Below, piece after piece: positions 1 through 12,480 of a DNA stretch of 64,000 nucleotides. How positions within the stretch are numbered: position 1 is the stretch's first letter; each line of letters begins with the position of its first letter. Source of the DNA: Lepisosteus oculatus (taxonomy: Eukaryota > Chordata > Actinopteri > Semionotiformes > Lepisosteidae); assembly GCF_040954835.1 (NCBI RefSeq), contig NC_090716.1, forward strand, positions 12,957,275 through 13,021,274, read 5' to 3'. Below the pieces are notes generated by a model. The model worked only from the letters and a program-made list of their open reading frames with translations. It had not been told where the DNA came from and did not search any database. The position numbers and the translations under genes were made by a program.

Positions 1-492
1 TGGAATGGGGACTTGGGTATTACTTTCACATGCGGAATGTGCGGGTAAACAAACAGCCCATTGTGGTGCGTTCAGCAATGCGCCTTAGTGCATTGTGCGT
101 CCTTTTCATACGCAGTGAAGACAGTGAGAAAATGTGCCCACTCAGCACAATCGCGGGGTCGGGGCCTTTAAGCACAGCTTGTAATTTGCAAGTATGTATT
201 TGCATACCTGCTCGCCAATTGTCGGCTGTACTCCCAAACAACTCACCCCCTCCAAAACAGGCGGGGTATTTTACTGAATTGCTCATTTACTCACGAAACC
301 TACTTTTTGTTGCTTTTCAGAACATAAAATAGAGAAGTAGCGCGCTGTCAAAGAGTTTTGCAATAATGGAATGGGATGTGGAAAAGGCTTCTACTGGACA
401 ATAACTTCAAAATTACTATCCTGGAACATTTGTTTCGGATAAAGCTTATAATAAAGCTCGGGAATCTTAATGAATACATTTAAAACACTTAC
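1..492 (-). other. igf2: igf2 intron 2, partial
   Basis: Intron sequence follows the exon 2 donor and leaves the window. The part from 1 to about 260 is richer in CpG and GC than the rest. It contains a consensus octamer (ATTTGCAT, about 199-206) and GC-box-like runs (248-265), so an intronic regulatory element is possible but unproven. Confidence 0.7.
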
Positions 493-655
493 TGAAGTAA
501 AACCCTCTGTCTTCACACACGAATTGTAGCGCATCTACCAGCTCTCCACCGCAGAGCGTTTCAGCGTAACTGAATGGTTTAGCCACATCCATAATGTAAA
601 AAGTCAGGGCGATCGTGAACACCAACATTTGTCTTGATGTGGACATCTTTCGCAT
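493..655 (-). CDS. igf2: igf2 coding exon 2 (signal peptide and B domain)
   Basis: The acceptor TTCTCTTTAG ends at 656 and the donor GTAAGT is at 492-487. There are 54 codons plus one base. It encodes the rest of the signal peptide and the B domain with [11 protein letters not shown] and CEDRGFYF. The stretch before the mature start reads VAKPFSYA, which is longer than the VASA I recall for other fish IGF-II, so the signal cleavage site may differ slightly. Confidence 0.95.
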
Positions 656-1530
656 CTAAAGAGAACAGAGAATCTTGTTAGATTGTCGAATGACGTACTT
701 AATGAGCAACAAGACGACCCCATATCTCCCAAGTACGAACTATATACTCAAAAGCACGTCAGTTGTGTCAATGTGCAGTTTAATGCTTTATGAATACACC
801 CGCCTAATATCTTTGAGTTAGATATTTTAAAAGTGTATTATATCCGAAATGTTTGCAAACTAAACATGCAACTCTGCTCTAACGTTATCATTCATAATCT
901 AAATTGCATATGTTAAAAACGAAACGTGCTTTCATTAGACGGTTAACCGTTTACTTATTATTTTCTGAACTGGTTTTGTATTTAAACTGGATAAATGCAA
1001 TCTAGGGTCTGACTTTTATACCATCTCTTACAAGTTACACCGAGGGATACCACCTGCAACTTCAAATCTCACACTCGTCAAATTAACATCACCTTTCCTA
1101 CACCAAATAAAGCACAATGTTATCGCCCCCTTGTGTTTAATTTTCAAGCTATTAGATGTTTATCCCATAGTAGCAATCGAGAAACGCTATCAAATCTTTA
1201 AATGGAACAAGTTTTAAAGGAGAAGTTTATATATATATTGCCGAAATAGTTTGAACAGATTCGTAGCAACTGATTTCTGGAAGTGTCATTGTAATCAAAC
1301 CCCTTCTTTTTACAACTATATATACATATGTTTTGACGTATTGTGTTTCATTTGTATGCTCTACATCAGTAAACCGTAGGTGGAACACGTCTTCAAAGCA
1401 AATACGGGAAAAAAATAAAACAATTTCATGCAATTAAAAAGTTCTGCAGTATTACCTTCATTCTTCTGTTTTCAGTTCCTAAGCAGGTATGGCAGAAAGC
1501 CTGGTAGCTGTATTTCTGCTGATCCTCCAT
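493..1530 (-). CDS. igf2: insulin-like growth factor II, 5' coding part (exons 1-2)
   Basis: This is the start of a secreted growth-factor gene read on the minus strand. IGF-II binds IGF and insulin receptors and drives growth. Two coding exons are visible (1530-1456 and 655-493). Together they give about 79 residues: an extended pre-region rich in Met, a hydrophobic signal core (residues about 35-47, [13 protein letters not shown]), then the B domain beginning [15 protein letters not shown] and ending FYF, with both B-chain cysteines. The exon 2 donor splits the next serine codon after its first base, as in known IGF2 genes. The start at 1530 has G at +4 and a purine at -3. In-frame Mets at residues 24, 26 and 29 could also serve. 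The C, A, D and E domains lie on exons left of position 1. IGF-I is less likely because it has GAELVDTLQF and CGDRG. Confidence 0.95.
656..1455 (-). other. igf2: igf2 intron 1
   Basis: An 800-bp intron with clear GT and AG ends on the minus strand. It is AT-rich, with a short (TA)n run near 1230. It includes one CTCF-like core at 1122-1136 (reverse complement ACACAAGGGGGCGAT). No coding sequence is seen. Confidence 0.85.
1456..1530 (-). CDS. igf2: igf2 coding exon 1
   Basis: Twenty-five codons run from ATG at 1530 to AAG at 1456, followed by the donor GTAATA (1455-1450), phase 0. The peptide begins MEDQQKYSY and ends with TENRRMK. It carries the CHTC motif seen in the N-terminal extension of fish IGF-II precursors. 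The reading frame closes within the intron, so this exon is too short to show as a long open frame. Confidence 0.9.
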
Positions 1531-1640
1531 TTCTGAAGTTGTTTGATATGTATGTAGTTATTTGGTAGTGAAGTAGGTTATGTTCCCAGTTGCTAATGTA
1601 GAGATGTTGTGTGAAGCTGCCCCACAGCTTAGGAGACAGA
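1531..1640 (-). other. igf2: igf2 predicted 5' UTR
   Basis: This is the stretch between the predicted initiation site and the ATG. It is free of ATG triplets and has no obvious intron. The exact 5' end is inferred from TATA spacing only. Confidence 0.5.
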
Positions 1641-1684
1641 CTAAACTTCTGAGTGTTAACTATTATATACCAAATCCCGCCCCT
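1635..1684 (-). promoter_or_regulatory. igf2: igf2 core promoter
   Basis: On the minus strand a TATATAA box is at 1669-1663, just downstream of a GC box (GGGGCGGG, 1684-1677). Spacing predicts initiation near 1635-1640. This gives a 5' UTR of roughly 105-110 bases that contains no upstream ATG before the start codon at 1530. Confidence 0.65.
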
Positions 1685-2826
1685 TAACCGCCCCCCTCAC
1701 CCCAAACCCTTTTTCCGATTGCGCATGTCAGAGCTATTAAGATGTGTAAATGCTAAGTGACTGCATCGTAGTTCTTAAACTCGAGGTGTTTGCTCTTGGA
1801 ACAAAATTGATATTGTGCCAGACAATTGTTCCTTTCTGGGGTCCTGACTTCAGTTCTTTTACATCTTAATATTGCGTTATTCCTTGAAATAGAACGTGTT
1901 TGTTCAGTGTCACTTATCCGAATCTATCACATATGTATCTGTTATCAAAATGTATTTTCAAATGTATAAACCGGTCAGAGAGAGTTACTACAAAGAGTAA
2001 ACATGCATATGACAAAACTCTTCATAGACATCCGTTTTTTCTTTTTAACCGTCTTAAATAAGAAAGGCGGTTTTGTCAAACGTACAGTAATAAGTGTAAT
2101 ATTAATATTGGTGGTCAGATTAAAAGGAGCTTTGAAACTAACAAAACCTTGAAAGCCTACATCTTTCGACTTTGTACTGCTTTCTTATGTGAGTCGTACT
2201 AACAGTTTGCTGTAGAAAAACGCAGGAGTGAAATAGTCTTCCGAAGACTTCTGGTCTTCGTGTTTTGGCGCTTACTACTGGAGCAATCGGGTACTCGCTG
2301 CTGAATTATTGTAATCTGCTGTTGGTCACCGCGTTTAGCACCTTGTGCATTAACATCTCTGCCGAAGACCGTCCGTTTTCCTCTTTCCTCAAATTCAACT
2401 GGCCAGAACATGCCTATGTATCTAAGGCTCAAATGCTTAACTGTTATCTCTGTAAAAACACAACAGAATGTCAAAGGGGAGATTATGGTAGTCAGGACAT
2501 AATCAGGACAGTTTATTTAAATGCCAAGTAAATACCGCCTGAAGGCTTTGATGAAATGCGCATAAAAACGCCTTTAAGAAATGCATTGTTTTCTAAGAGC
2601 CGCTTTAGGGCATTGTGTTACTCAATCTCTGTTTGGGTTACGGTCTCTTGTGTCAGGAATTCTTTAACCTGTGAAAATGCATGGCGGATTTGAGTCGTTC
2701 ATTTGTACTTGCAGATCTAAATTGACCCAGTGTGGATTTCCAAACTAATTCAGTTATGCTTCTTACAATCATGTTAAATTCATATTAAAAAATCACTTGT
2801 GTGTTTTAAATGTGCGTGGATTTACA

Positions 2827-2880
2827 TTGTGCTTCAGTAACTTGTATCAAGTGTTGTGCTTTAGTAACTTGAATAAAGTG
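2827..2880. repeat. 27-bp tandem duplication
   Basis: Two adjacent 27-bp units, 2827-2853 and 2854-2880, match at 24 of 27 positions. Each starts TTGTGCTT and ends AAGTG. It is a small local duplication with no assigned role. Confidence 0.85.
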
Positions 2881-5800
2881 TTGCCCAGAGCATCAATAAA
2901 GACCCGACAGAAGAGCAATCCATATACGGTTTTGGATCTATTCCACATACTTTAATCGCGTGTAAACTCAAATTTCCTTATGCATTCTATTCTGCATTTT
3001 AGATACAAAGTCCTCAGAGTACAAGCAAAATAACGCTGGTTGAGATTGTGAGGGTACTGTTAATTCCGCGGTAGCAATTTAATCAACCCCACGGCAGACG
3101 AAACCATTGTTTGTAAAGGAAATCAAAGCTCACTGCATGATACTCTCTTTACTACGGTAGTCCTTTAGTATTTTATCATAAACCACGCACACTGTTAGTA
3201 ATGAAGGGATTTTTGCAAAGCCAAAAAAGTATACCGTAGCATTCCAGGCCTCAATACAGCAAGGCTCCAAATTTCACAAAATGACCCGTTTTACTCTGAA
3301 AGGTTGCACTACACCCGGGCAGTGTTTGGTAGGTGTCATAGCCTGCTCGTTATGTAAACTTTTTAATTGTCAGGATTTCTTCAATCTTTCCAGAACTTAA
3401 CTGTGGTTCCACGTGAAATGCTGAACTGGCAGCTGTTTTCCCAGTGTTGACCACTCTCCTGCCAGCACCGAGGAGCTGGGCGCTCGCTTTCACTCAATGA
3501 ATTATTACTACAAGTGTTCGCTGGTGACTTGAATCTGTGCTGTTGACCGGCTGTAGCGGTGGACTCTGACCTCATCGCTGACATTTCTTATTTTATATAC
3601 TGTACCTGCGGTGCTGGATTAATACATTTCCCCCAGCACACAAAATGCATCATGGCACCTTTTAATTATATATATTTGTCTCATCTAGATTACGTTTCTC
3701 GCTTTCAGTAGGTATTATCATTAACCAGTGTTGTCTACAGCTAATGAATCACTCTGAAACAACGAAAACAAGGTTGTGCGACGGTTTTCTTTAAAGAAAA
3801 TTAATCTGAGGAAGGAAAGGATTGAAAAGTATTGAATACCCTTTTACAATATCTAATACTTTTTGTGTTGCAGGAAAGAACATAACTTTAACATTAGATA
3901 TGCATTCAAAAATAAGAAAATCATAAATGACACTGAAACATCTAATTTAGCTATTACAAATATTTAAAAAAATATTTTTTACTTTGTGGGCTTCACATAT
4001 ACAGACTTTTCTGTAGTGATTCAGTTCTGCCTTAGCTATAATCTGTGGTTTGACCTTTCTAGATACATCTCAGTTTTCCACCTCTGGCCAGAGACAAAAT
4101 GACTTTGTAACCAGCACTGAAGTTTTACTCACATCCATGACAGATCATCCATATTTCCTACATTTTACAAACTTCAAGGCATGAGGATTTTCACATATAA
4201 CTATTGCAACAATTGTGGTTAATGACTTATTATACTGCCATGTTAAAGCTAAGTTACAGTAATTAAGTTAGGAATGTACCAAACTACTGTATTAGAGATT
4301 GCATGTGCTTCTGAAGCCTCAGTTCCAAAAAATGCAAAATGTGTTTGTGTCCTACCTATTTAAAGAACAATGTCAGAAACAGATATAAAATAAAGGATCT
4401 ATTTGAGTGACTGATTAAAAGCCCTTCAATTACTATTTGTCTCTTGTATCAGTTAAGTAGTGTTACATATGCCAGGCTTAGTATAACTAAACTGAAGAAA
4501 ATTCTGATTGCACATTTTCTAGTTTTCATATACCCATATGAGGAAAGTTTGCTAAACAATGTCACCAAAGTTGTCCACCCAACTGATATAAGTGCCTAAC
4601 AGAATATATAACAGTTCAAGCACACAATTAGTCTTGTAATATTCAATTATTCTCAAATAATTCTTTAATACTTTTATAAAAGAAAAATAGTTGCAAAGTT
4701 AATAATTGTAACTGTATATTGAATCAGCAAACTCCTGAAGATAGGCACTATTGAACATCTTGGATGTAGAATGCCCATATACTACTTTTATCAGCTTGTC
4801 TAAGACAATCGAGATCAATGAATAACTTCCAGTGTTGAAAGAATGTACCTGGAGATAGTGTGATTTGGTTGCTTGTTTGGAAGATAATTTGATGCTGTTT
4901 GCGGACTGTGAACAGCTTATTCAGTGCTCTGCTTTGGGCCATTCACCAAGACTAAAGACACTGCAGGAGGCAGGAAGATCAGGGCCCTCAGAGACAACAG
5001 CAATCTAATCAGATTGACCTTTTCCTTAATTCAACCTGAAAAATTGTTCTGAACCCACATTTTCATCTTCTATAGGAGTCTACCTGCCACATGTTGACAC
5101 AAGCGATAAGGGACTGCTTGCACAAATATGGCTCCTGAACACCGTGATCCTGCCTTTAAACAAAACACCATTGCCAGGCTGGTCAGCAGTCATGCTATCT
5201 GATCTGCAACACTAGAGCAGTATCACGTTTTGCTATGTTTATAGGTTCCATATTCTTTTGAAGGACTGAGAAAGTAAAAAGGTAAGAGCTACATCTGGTG
5301 CTTAAGGTGCCCTCTAAAGGTATTTCGGTAGATTGGAGGAGTGGTGTGTGTATACTTTATGAGCACACAACTGACAGGAGTGGCCTGCACAATGTGTCAT
5401 GAATGACTTTCGGTTCATACAACTTAACAAAGCATTCGCTGTAATTCATATACTGTATACTGTACCTTGCTTACTGTATTTTGTATATGTTTTGTATCTG
5501 TAGCACTCTCTATTGCATTTTTCACTGTTCGCTTCAGTTCATTATTTTACTATGAATCAGGTTGAAGCAAGATATAGTTCAACCAATCGTAATAACAGCA
5601 AGAGGGTGATCTGTACTGCGCTGTATTTGACATCTCTCATTTTATGACAGATCAGCATGTTTTTTAGCCTGACGTAGTCAGATCTCAGAAGCAAAGCAAG
5701 GGTGTGCTCTGATGACAGGGGGGAGAGAGCCCAGAGAGCCTCCAAGAAAAAGCATCTAAAAAAAGTGGCGGCTGGAAATTCTTCTTGTAAACGGTTGGTG

Positions 5801-8379
5801 GACCAGTAGGTGTTACATTCCTCTGCAAAACCAAGTCCCCACTATGGGGGTGTCATCCTTTGAATAAGCCTGAGGTCCTGATAATCTTATTAAAAGGTTG
5901 TGACCCTGGTATACTGGCTGCTTTCCACTTCAGGTTTACCATCTAGCCTCAGTTAATTCAATTGCTAAAGCACTTTTTCACTTCTATATCTTATCTGTTG
6001 TTTTATCCTGCGGGGCGCTGCACCTCAGTAGTTGAAGTGTCTCCCTCCTCTGCTTTGTGTGAAAGACTTTTAGAATTTTTGAGCCGAGGTGCGTCATCCA
6101 AATGCCCACAAATACTGACAAAATGATAAGATACAGATTAAGACTTTTTTAAAGGATACACTTAGATTTGATTTATTTTCCATAAATATTCTACACCCCT
6201 TTTATCAGTAACTTGCTGTCTTTGACACAATCATCTCTCGTTTCTTATGTCAGTAAGTCGGTACTTTGTGCATTTCACTGACGAAAATAGTACAATATCG
6301 CCATCTTGTGGCAGATTGCAGCAACAACATCAGGGCTGAGTCATTCATACTGCCGGTACATCTAGTTAGTACTGTAGCTCCGCGTGTACTGCAGTATGTA
6401 CTGTAATTGAAATAATACTTTGATAACAATGTAGTAAGAAAGATTACATGCACGTAGCAAAAATGGTTAGTTCTAAAAGCAAAAGGAGTGATCTTAAGAA
6501 AAGGACTTATGCAAGTAAGGATTTAGGCACGAATGTGGACAAAGTTCTCATTCAGAAGATGTGGGGAAGCGGTAAAAAAGATGTTAGGATGCAGTAAGAC
6601 TCGCAGAAGTGGAATCGACCCCAGTTACATCAGGTTAACATAACGCACTGGTCTAATATAGCGTCAGCGCTAGTGCTGGTGGGTCGCGCTTCACGAAAAG
6701 GACACTGATGCTGTATAATGAGATCAAAGAAGGGTAAGAAAGTTAACTCCCGACCTCAACGGAATGTCTTACGAAAACATGTTTAAGAAACGTCATCTCT
6801 TTAACCAACGACTAGCATGGTGAAACGCATATTTATTTACTGATGTGTTTAACGTATCTTGACACTTTTATGCTTTTCTTTCCCTTAAATTGACAGTTAA
6901 TCCGTTGAGATTATATCACCTAATTTTCAGAACGAAATACGACAGTAAAATTTAAACCACATTACATGTAAGATCGTTCCAGAAGATGGCGATAATAACC
7001 CATTAAAACGCGTGCGGAGTCTCACTGCACAGGGATTGTAATGACAACTGCTTTCCTTCCTGTACTACAATTCTAAATTCATTAGCTAAGAAGAAAAAAC
7101 TTTGTTCTCCAAACATTCAATACATTTTGAATTACACAATTATACAATACCCGCGGCACTTCTTCTCGACCGATTTTTGGTTTGTACAGTATTTTCATTC
7201 ATTAAAAATCAAATTAAAAATAGAAAAATCAAGTGTAACCAGAACGCAGGACTATTTTCCCTTTGGACCCCTCAGATATTTTCTACTTTAGAAATTCTTG
7301 AGAAACTTTTCCTACCACTAGTGTCTGATTTACAAAGGCTCTTACAGCATCCCCGTAATAATAATCCTGTGCTGGTAACTAGCCGCCGCTGTGTATTCGT
7401 GTCTCAAGTTAAAGACAGACTTCAGAGCCTCTATGATTTACATTCAGGAACGGGTCATGATTAACTCCAGTGCTATGAGTTTTCACCTCCTTATCCCAAG
7501 GGGAAGTAAAACCTAAGAAAAGAGTGAACCAAATCCTCAGATTAGGGCTGGGAATCAGAGCACTATCCAATATAAAATTACATTAGGTGTAAAAATGAAA
7601 AACTGTCTCTTGAAAAGAATACTTCTTGCTGCCTCAGCTTTTTAAAGTATTTGCAGGGCCATATTGTTTACAGGCAGATTAGAATGTGCAGAAAAGCTTC
7701 CATTAACAGCTCTGAGCAGTGTAAAATTGACTTTTTGCTTGTTGCTCATGGGTATTTTTAAATATTCTGACAGTCAGACACTGAAAGGACTGAAGGAGTC
7801 TTGACTTTATAATTCATGCCACAAATGGAACACAGTAAATTTAGCACAAAAAAACTTGGCACAGTTTTGTAAAGGTGATCATGAACAAACTGTACAGTCT
7901 ATCCTACAGCCAATGGAATTCGAAGAAGTACAGAAGACAGAGCGAATTTTAAGTTAAATGACAAGATATTTATGTGTTGTGAGAAATAGGTGCTTGATCA
8001 CATCTATTTAACTCGGTGTCTAATTTTTATCAGCAAAATGCATTACAAATACAGTGAATGTTGTTTTAGAAAAAGATTTAGAACACATTATTTTTGATTA
8101 TGTAAATATTGTAATATCTGTATTTTTTTCATTGACAGTCTCATTCTAATAATATGCATGAACTGCTTTTGAATGTGAATTCATTGCTTAAACACCTGCA
8201 AATTTTAGTTGTATGAACATCATTTATTAAATTGTTTTTAGAAATGGTTTTCTCGATTAGCGTTATCACAATTTGATAGATGGGTGAAACGTAAACAGGT
8301 TTGTTATGCTCTTTATTTCCTCAGTCCTGGGGATTTTTGGGCCGGGGATTAACCCAGATTGCCCAGGTTTCACGGTGCT

Positions 8380-8419
8380 GCCAGCCTTTAGGGGCTGGCC
8401 GAGATTCTCCCGGAGAATC
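8380..8419. repeat. two adjacent inverted repeats (hairpins)
   Basis: The first hairpin has 7-bp arms GCCAGCC (8380-8386) and GGCTGGC (8393-8399) around a 6-base loop. The second is a perfect odd palindrome with arms GATTCTCC (8403-8410) and GGAGAATC (8412-8419) and one central base. They lie three bases apart in a locally GC-rich block (8320-8500) that may be an old repeat. Confidence 0.7.
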
Positions 8420-11361
8420 AGGGCGTATGTGCTTGACATTAGGCTGCCAATGTTTGGTGATGTATCTGGGTAGGGATCCAAGATCCTGGATTTCACTTAC
8501 AGTGAAACTCTACCTCTCTCAACCTTCAGCCAAAGGTCTGGTCACACACTGTTGTCCAAGAGTTCCAATAATAGAACCCAGGCTGTCACAAAGACTTGAC
8601 TGGTCTATCTGCTGTGCCTGTTTCGGTACTAGACTTATTTACTCCCAGTTCTGCTAACAACCAGAGATACTGCAGACACAGCCCATTTAATTGCAGTGAA
8701 CAAATTTCAACACTGCATCGTAAATAGTCTGCGTAACTCAAAAATGGCAAGTTGTAAACACAGAAGTCATATAATTAAGATGCAAGCATAACTAGAAGTT
8801 CACTCCTATGGTAAACTGTTAATATCAAGCAGCCTCCACTGCAAAAGATAACCAATATGCTTTTTGTATCTCTTTTCAACAAGGAGTTTTCCCCCTTAAT
8901 ACTGGGGGAGCAGTAATTTGTTATACAGTGTACTGAAAATGAGCATTGACCTTTAAAAACCACAGACCACATAAATGCTGAGATAACTGGTCCCTTTTAG
9001 ACTTTGAATCTAGTGGATACTTGGTAGATTTTTAACTACTTACTGGAGGGGCACTCTTCTACAGTTGTAGTCATGCAGGGGTAATTGTAACTTTTACAGA
9101 AGCAAATGCCCCAGTCTTTCCCCAGCTCAATCTAGGTTCCAATCAGCCACATGTGGTATCTCATGGACCTACAGTAGCCCTGACAGACTGTAGGCTCAAT
9201 CAGTAGGATGAATGGCAGCTGCTTCCTTCTGTGTGTGACTCGGTTGTTGTTGTATGGACTGTATGGCCAATGTTGGAATGAGAAGGCTGCCAATGTAAAG
9301 CCTAATGGACTACTGTACAGAAAGACATGAGAGATGCCCAGAAATGTGTAAATTCAATTGTTGCAATTAATTAGGAGAGTTAGGTTATGCAGCCGAAATT
9401 GAAACCATGAAAATGACTTCCTCCAAGGACTGCTAAGGAATACTGTTTGTACTGTATCTCAAACAAAAGGAGTTATTACCTAAGAAGGATACTTGTACAT
9501 GCCAGTGCCTGTCAGAAGCTTTGATTGGCTCTTGGCTGGGGTAGAACCATGATTGTCACACCCACTCTTTCCTTAAGTTCCCTGTAACTAAACGCTAGGC
9601 TAAAAACTCAATAAACCAATCTATACTCTTCTGTCTTACCTCATGCGGCAAATTTAGCAGTTTTTATTGGCCAAAGACCTCACTCCATTCAGTTAGTGAT
9701 AAAATGATCATCAAGTTTGGTCATAAATTTGCTTATTTAAAATATTAAGATCAGATTGATATATTTAGACCTGATTTGTCTCCTGATTAGACCTGAAAAA
9801 AAAAACAGTTCTTTTCTGATGCTTAAATTTTGAAATGCATTTAAAATCAATTTTGTCACTTTTTCAGCATGTTTCCATGGGCTATCATATACAGGTACCT
9901 ATGAAGTGTAAGTGTTGGAGGTATATTAATAGTTTTGTGATGAAATGACAACTATTTGCTACTGGGTAAATTCAAGTCTGCACAAGCATGCTTCCGATGA
10001 CCTAGAGCTTCACAGCTGGTGGCCTTTGTGCAGGAACTTGACCTTAAGACTTAACTACAGCTGGTCTTGAACTTGAATGCCTGTGATTCAGTTGGCCAGC
10101 CAGGTACCCGGCCTCGTGCTTGATAGCTATATCATTAAGAAGGAGCATTGTGACAAGGATGAATTCCTGCAGCCTTATCCAATGACTTTCTCCCTGCCAG
10201 AGGTATGTTAAGCATTAGAGGGCTGACCTACTATATAGAGTCGAGGTCTCAGGGATCTGATCCTACAGACATTTTAACAGCTACTGGGTACATAGATCAA
10301 TTCTACTCTTTATGATTTACAACAGTGTTTTTGTTTTTTTTAGAGGAGCAGCAACTGTTGTCTTTTTCCTTTCAGTTTTTAAGGTTCTAAGATAAGAGTA
10401 CACACAAGGACTCATCAATACTGTTTGTAGCATGCAGAATTTACTACATGGTTCCCATGGTGACTTAAAACCGCAAAGCAAATCCAGGGAAAGTCCAGCC
10501 GATGAAAGTTACACTGTTTTAGTGGTTTGGTTGTTTTTTTCATTCTTGGACAACTTTCTCTCAATCATCCTTCTTAAAGTAAAAACTATCAATTTGTTTA
10601 AAACATCTTCTGAGTTTAATCAGTAAGTAAATACACAACTGACAATACATTCTTTCACTTTGGTAAATGGTGCTCTACAATTGTAAAATCTTTATCTAGA
10701 ATCTATAATAACAGACATCTTCAGAGACAGAACTGCTGTTACCCTTTCCAAATTCATGTTTTTTAGTCTTAATTAGATATACCCACATTGTACCACAATG
10801 TAAAAAATGTACAAATGTGCACTGATAGTAAAGTTCTTCAGTGTAGTTCCTCACAAGTCCTAAGCAAGAAATTTGAAACAGAGAGCTAGGGAATTTCCAG
10901 ACTCTCAAAGGGAATGTCGTGGCACATGCAAGTATCTGCAGCGTAAGGCTACCAGCTGTTTCCTGGGTGGGTTTAGAGGCAGGTGGTCATCATCTCCCTG
11001 AGGGCCTCAAGAAGTACAAGAACGCAAAGGCCCTTCCAGCGCAGAGGCCTGCGAGTCACTGATGCAACAAGAGCACAAGCTGCTCTCCTACCCTTGAGCT
11101 GTTCAGCAGTTATTCATGACACTTTCATGTACTATTAGAAACTGCACCCATGTGCTCCATAGGCACTGCTAGGGTCATTTTAGGATACCTAGGAGACTTG
11201 TAAAACATGAACGATTGATGCTCTCTGGGAATCAAACAACACTTAGTCCGTCTAATAGCTATTTAGGATACACTTTTTACACAGAACATTCAATAACGCA
11301 ACTGCCAAAATGTTTGATACCAGAGTACTACGTCTACATGCTACAAAGGTTTAGTTCCATG

Positions 11362-11960
11362 CAGCGCCTTGCAAAACTATTCAGATCCTGTGAAATTCCA
11401 TTATCTGAAATTGCAAAATAATGCCTACTCATTTTCTACACTTAATATTTTATTCAAAAGCTAAATGCTCGGACTGTAGACTTCTACGGCCAAAATACGT
11501 TTTATAGTATATGTCAACTAAAAAACGAAAAGACAAAAAAAGTGTTGACTACATAAGTATTTAGACTCACAATTTCAATATTTGGTGGAAGTACCTTTGA
11601 CAGTAATTACAGCCACAAGTCTTTTTAGGGAAGTCTTTACCATCACAGTTTTTGCATGTTGTTCTGGTAGATTTGATCTAACTCTCTTGAGTTGCTTACA
11701 AATGGACAGCAGTTTTTTTTCAAGACTTTCCACAGATATCCAATAGAACTGGGACACTCAAACACATTGACTTTCTCATTCTTGAGCCACTCAAGTGTAG
11801 TTCTGACTTTGAGTTTTAGATCATTGTCCTGCTAAAAGGTGAATGTTTGCTCCAGTTTTAAGTCTTTATATTCAATTCCTCTAGCATTTGTCTGTACTTT
11901 ACTTTGTCCATTTTCTCCTGAGTTTTAATGGTCTCAGTTTCTGCTGAAGTGAAATTGTCC
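11362..11960 (-). mobile_element. decayed Tc1/mariner-type DNA transposon fragment
   Basis: The left edge, CAGCGCCTTGCAAAACTATT, resembles the terminal inverted repeats I know from fish Tc1-like elements. Translated on the minus strand, 11757-11575 ends with KRLVAVITVKGTSTKY, the typical Tc1 transposase C-terminus. In another frame further upstream are pieces resembling the DNDPKH catalytic strand (seen as DNDLKLK) and a KVNVFECPS segment. Frameshifts and stops interrupt the frame, and the 5' half and right terminal repeat are missing. It is therefore a dead, truncated copy. The right boundary is uncertain. Confidence 0.8.
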
Positions 11961-12480
11961 CATTACCCTAACCCTAAATAGAGAAGTTAAGATATTCTTT
12001 GTCTCTTTCTCACCTCCTCATCTACTATCCTTAATACCTTTGTTAACTATATAACAATTATAAAATAAAATAATCATAATAATTCTGGCCAGTCAGGAGC
12101 CCCTGATCAATCTGGGTCTCTTGGCTACAGCCTATGCCAGGCTGTTCGTTAATCTGCCCCAGAGAGCATGAATACTTTGGCAAAGCAATGTATATTATCT
12201 GGATTCTGTTAGAGATGGCACAAGTTGCCTGTAGGATTTCACATGTCAAAATACAGTACTCACCCATGATATTTCATTATTCTAGAAAAAGAAGCATAAC
12301 CTTGTTCACAAACAAAACCCAACAATAACACCACTGTATTAGTCTTACTAGGACTGCAACTGGATAAAACATTATATAACTTAATATAATTATTGTTGTT
12401 AATGAGTCAGTTGGCTGACATATACTGTACCCCCATATTGTTTAAATTGTAATTAAAATGCGGTAGTTTCAGCATTCGAA
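11961..12480. other. intergenic spacer
   Basis: AT-rich spacer. A 14-base telomere-like run (TACCCTAACCCTAA, about 11964-11977) is too short to mean much. No gene is seen. Confidence 0.5.

Larger units (their letters stand above)
1685..11361. other. intergenic region upstream of igf2
   Basis: About 9.7 kb without a recognisable gene. The open frames here are short or lack an ATG and resemble no family I know. These include 88 codons at 2265-2531 and 120 codons at 7102-7464. Visible structure is limited to a tandem duplication at 2827-2880, paired hairpins at 8380-8419, a CTCF-like core at 6299-6314, and probable decayed repeats such as 5820-6110. Neither insulin (which would show CGSHLV or GIVEQCC) nor tyrosine hydroxylase is apparent. 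Confidence 0.6.

Noticed and set aside
2265..2531. 88-codon plus-strand frame with a Cys pair (NCYLCKNTTEC)
   Set aside because: No ATG start, an equally long antisense frame overlaps, and no similarity is known to me.
7102..7464. 120-codon plus-strand open frame upstream of igf2
   Set aside because: No ATG start, no good acceptor with a pyrimidine tract, and no recognised family, although the C-terminal half looks somewhat protein-like.
11964..11977. Telomere-like TACCCTAACCCTAA
   Set aside because: Only two repeat units, so too short to indicate an interstitial telomere.
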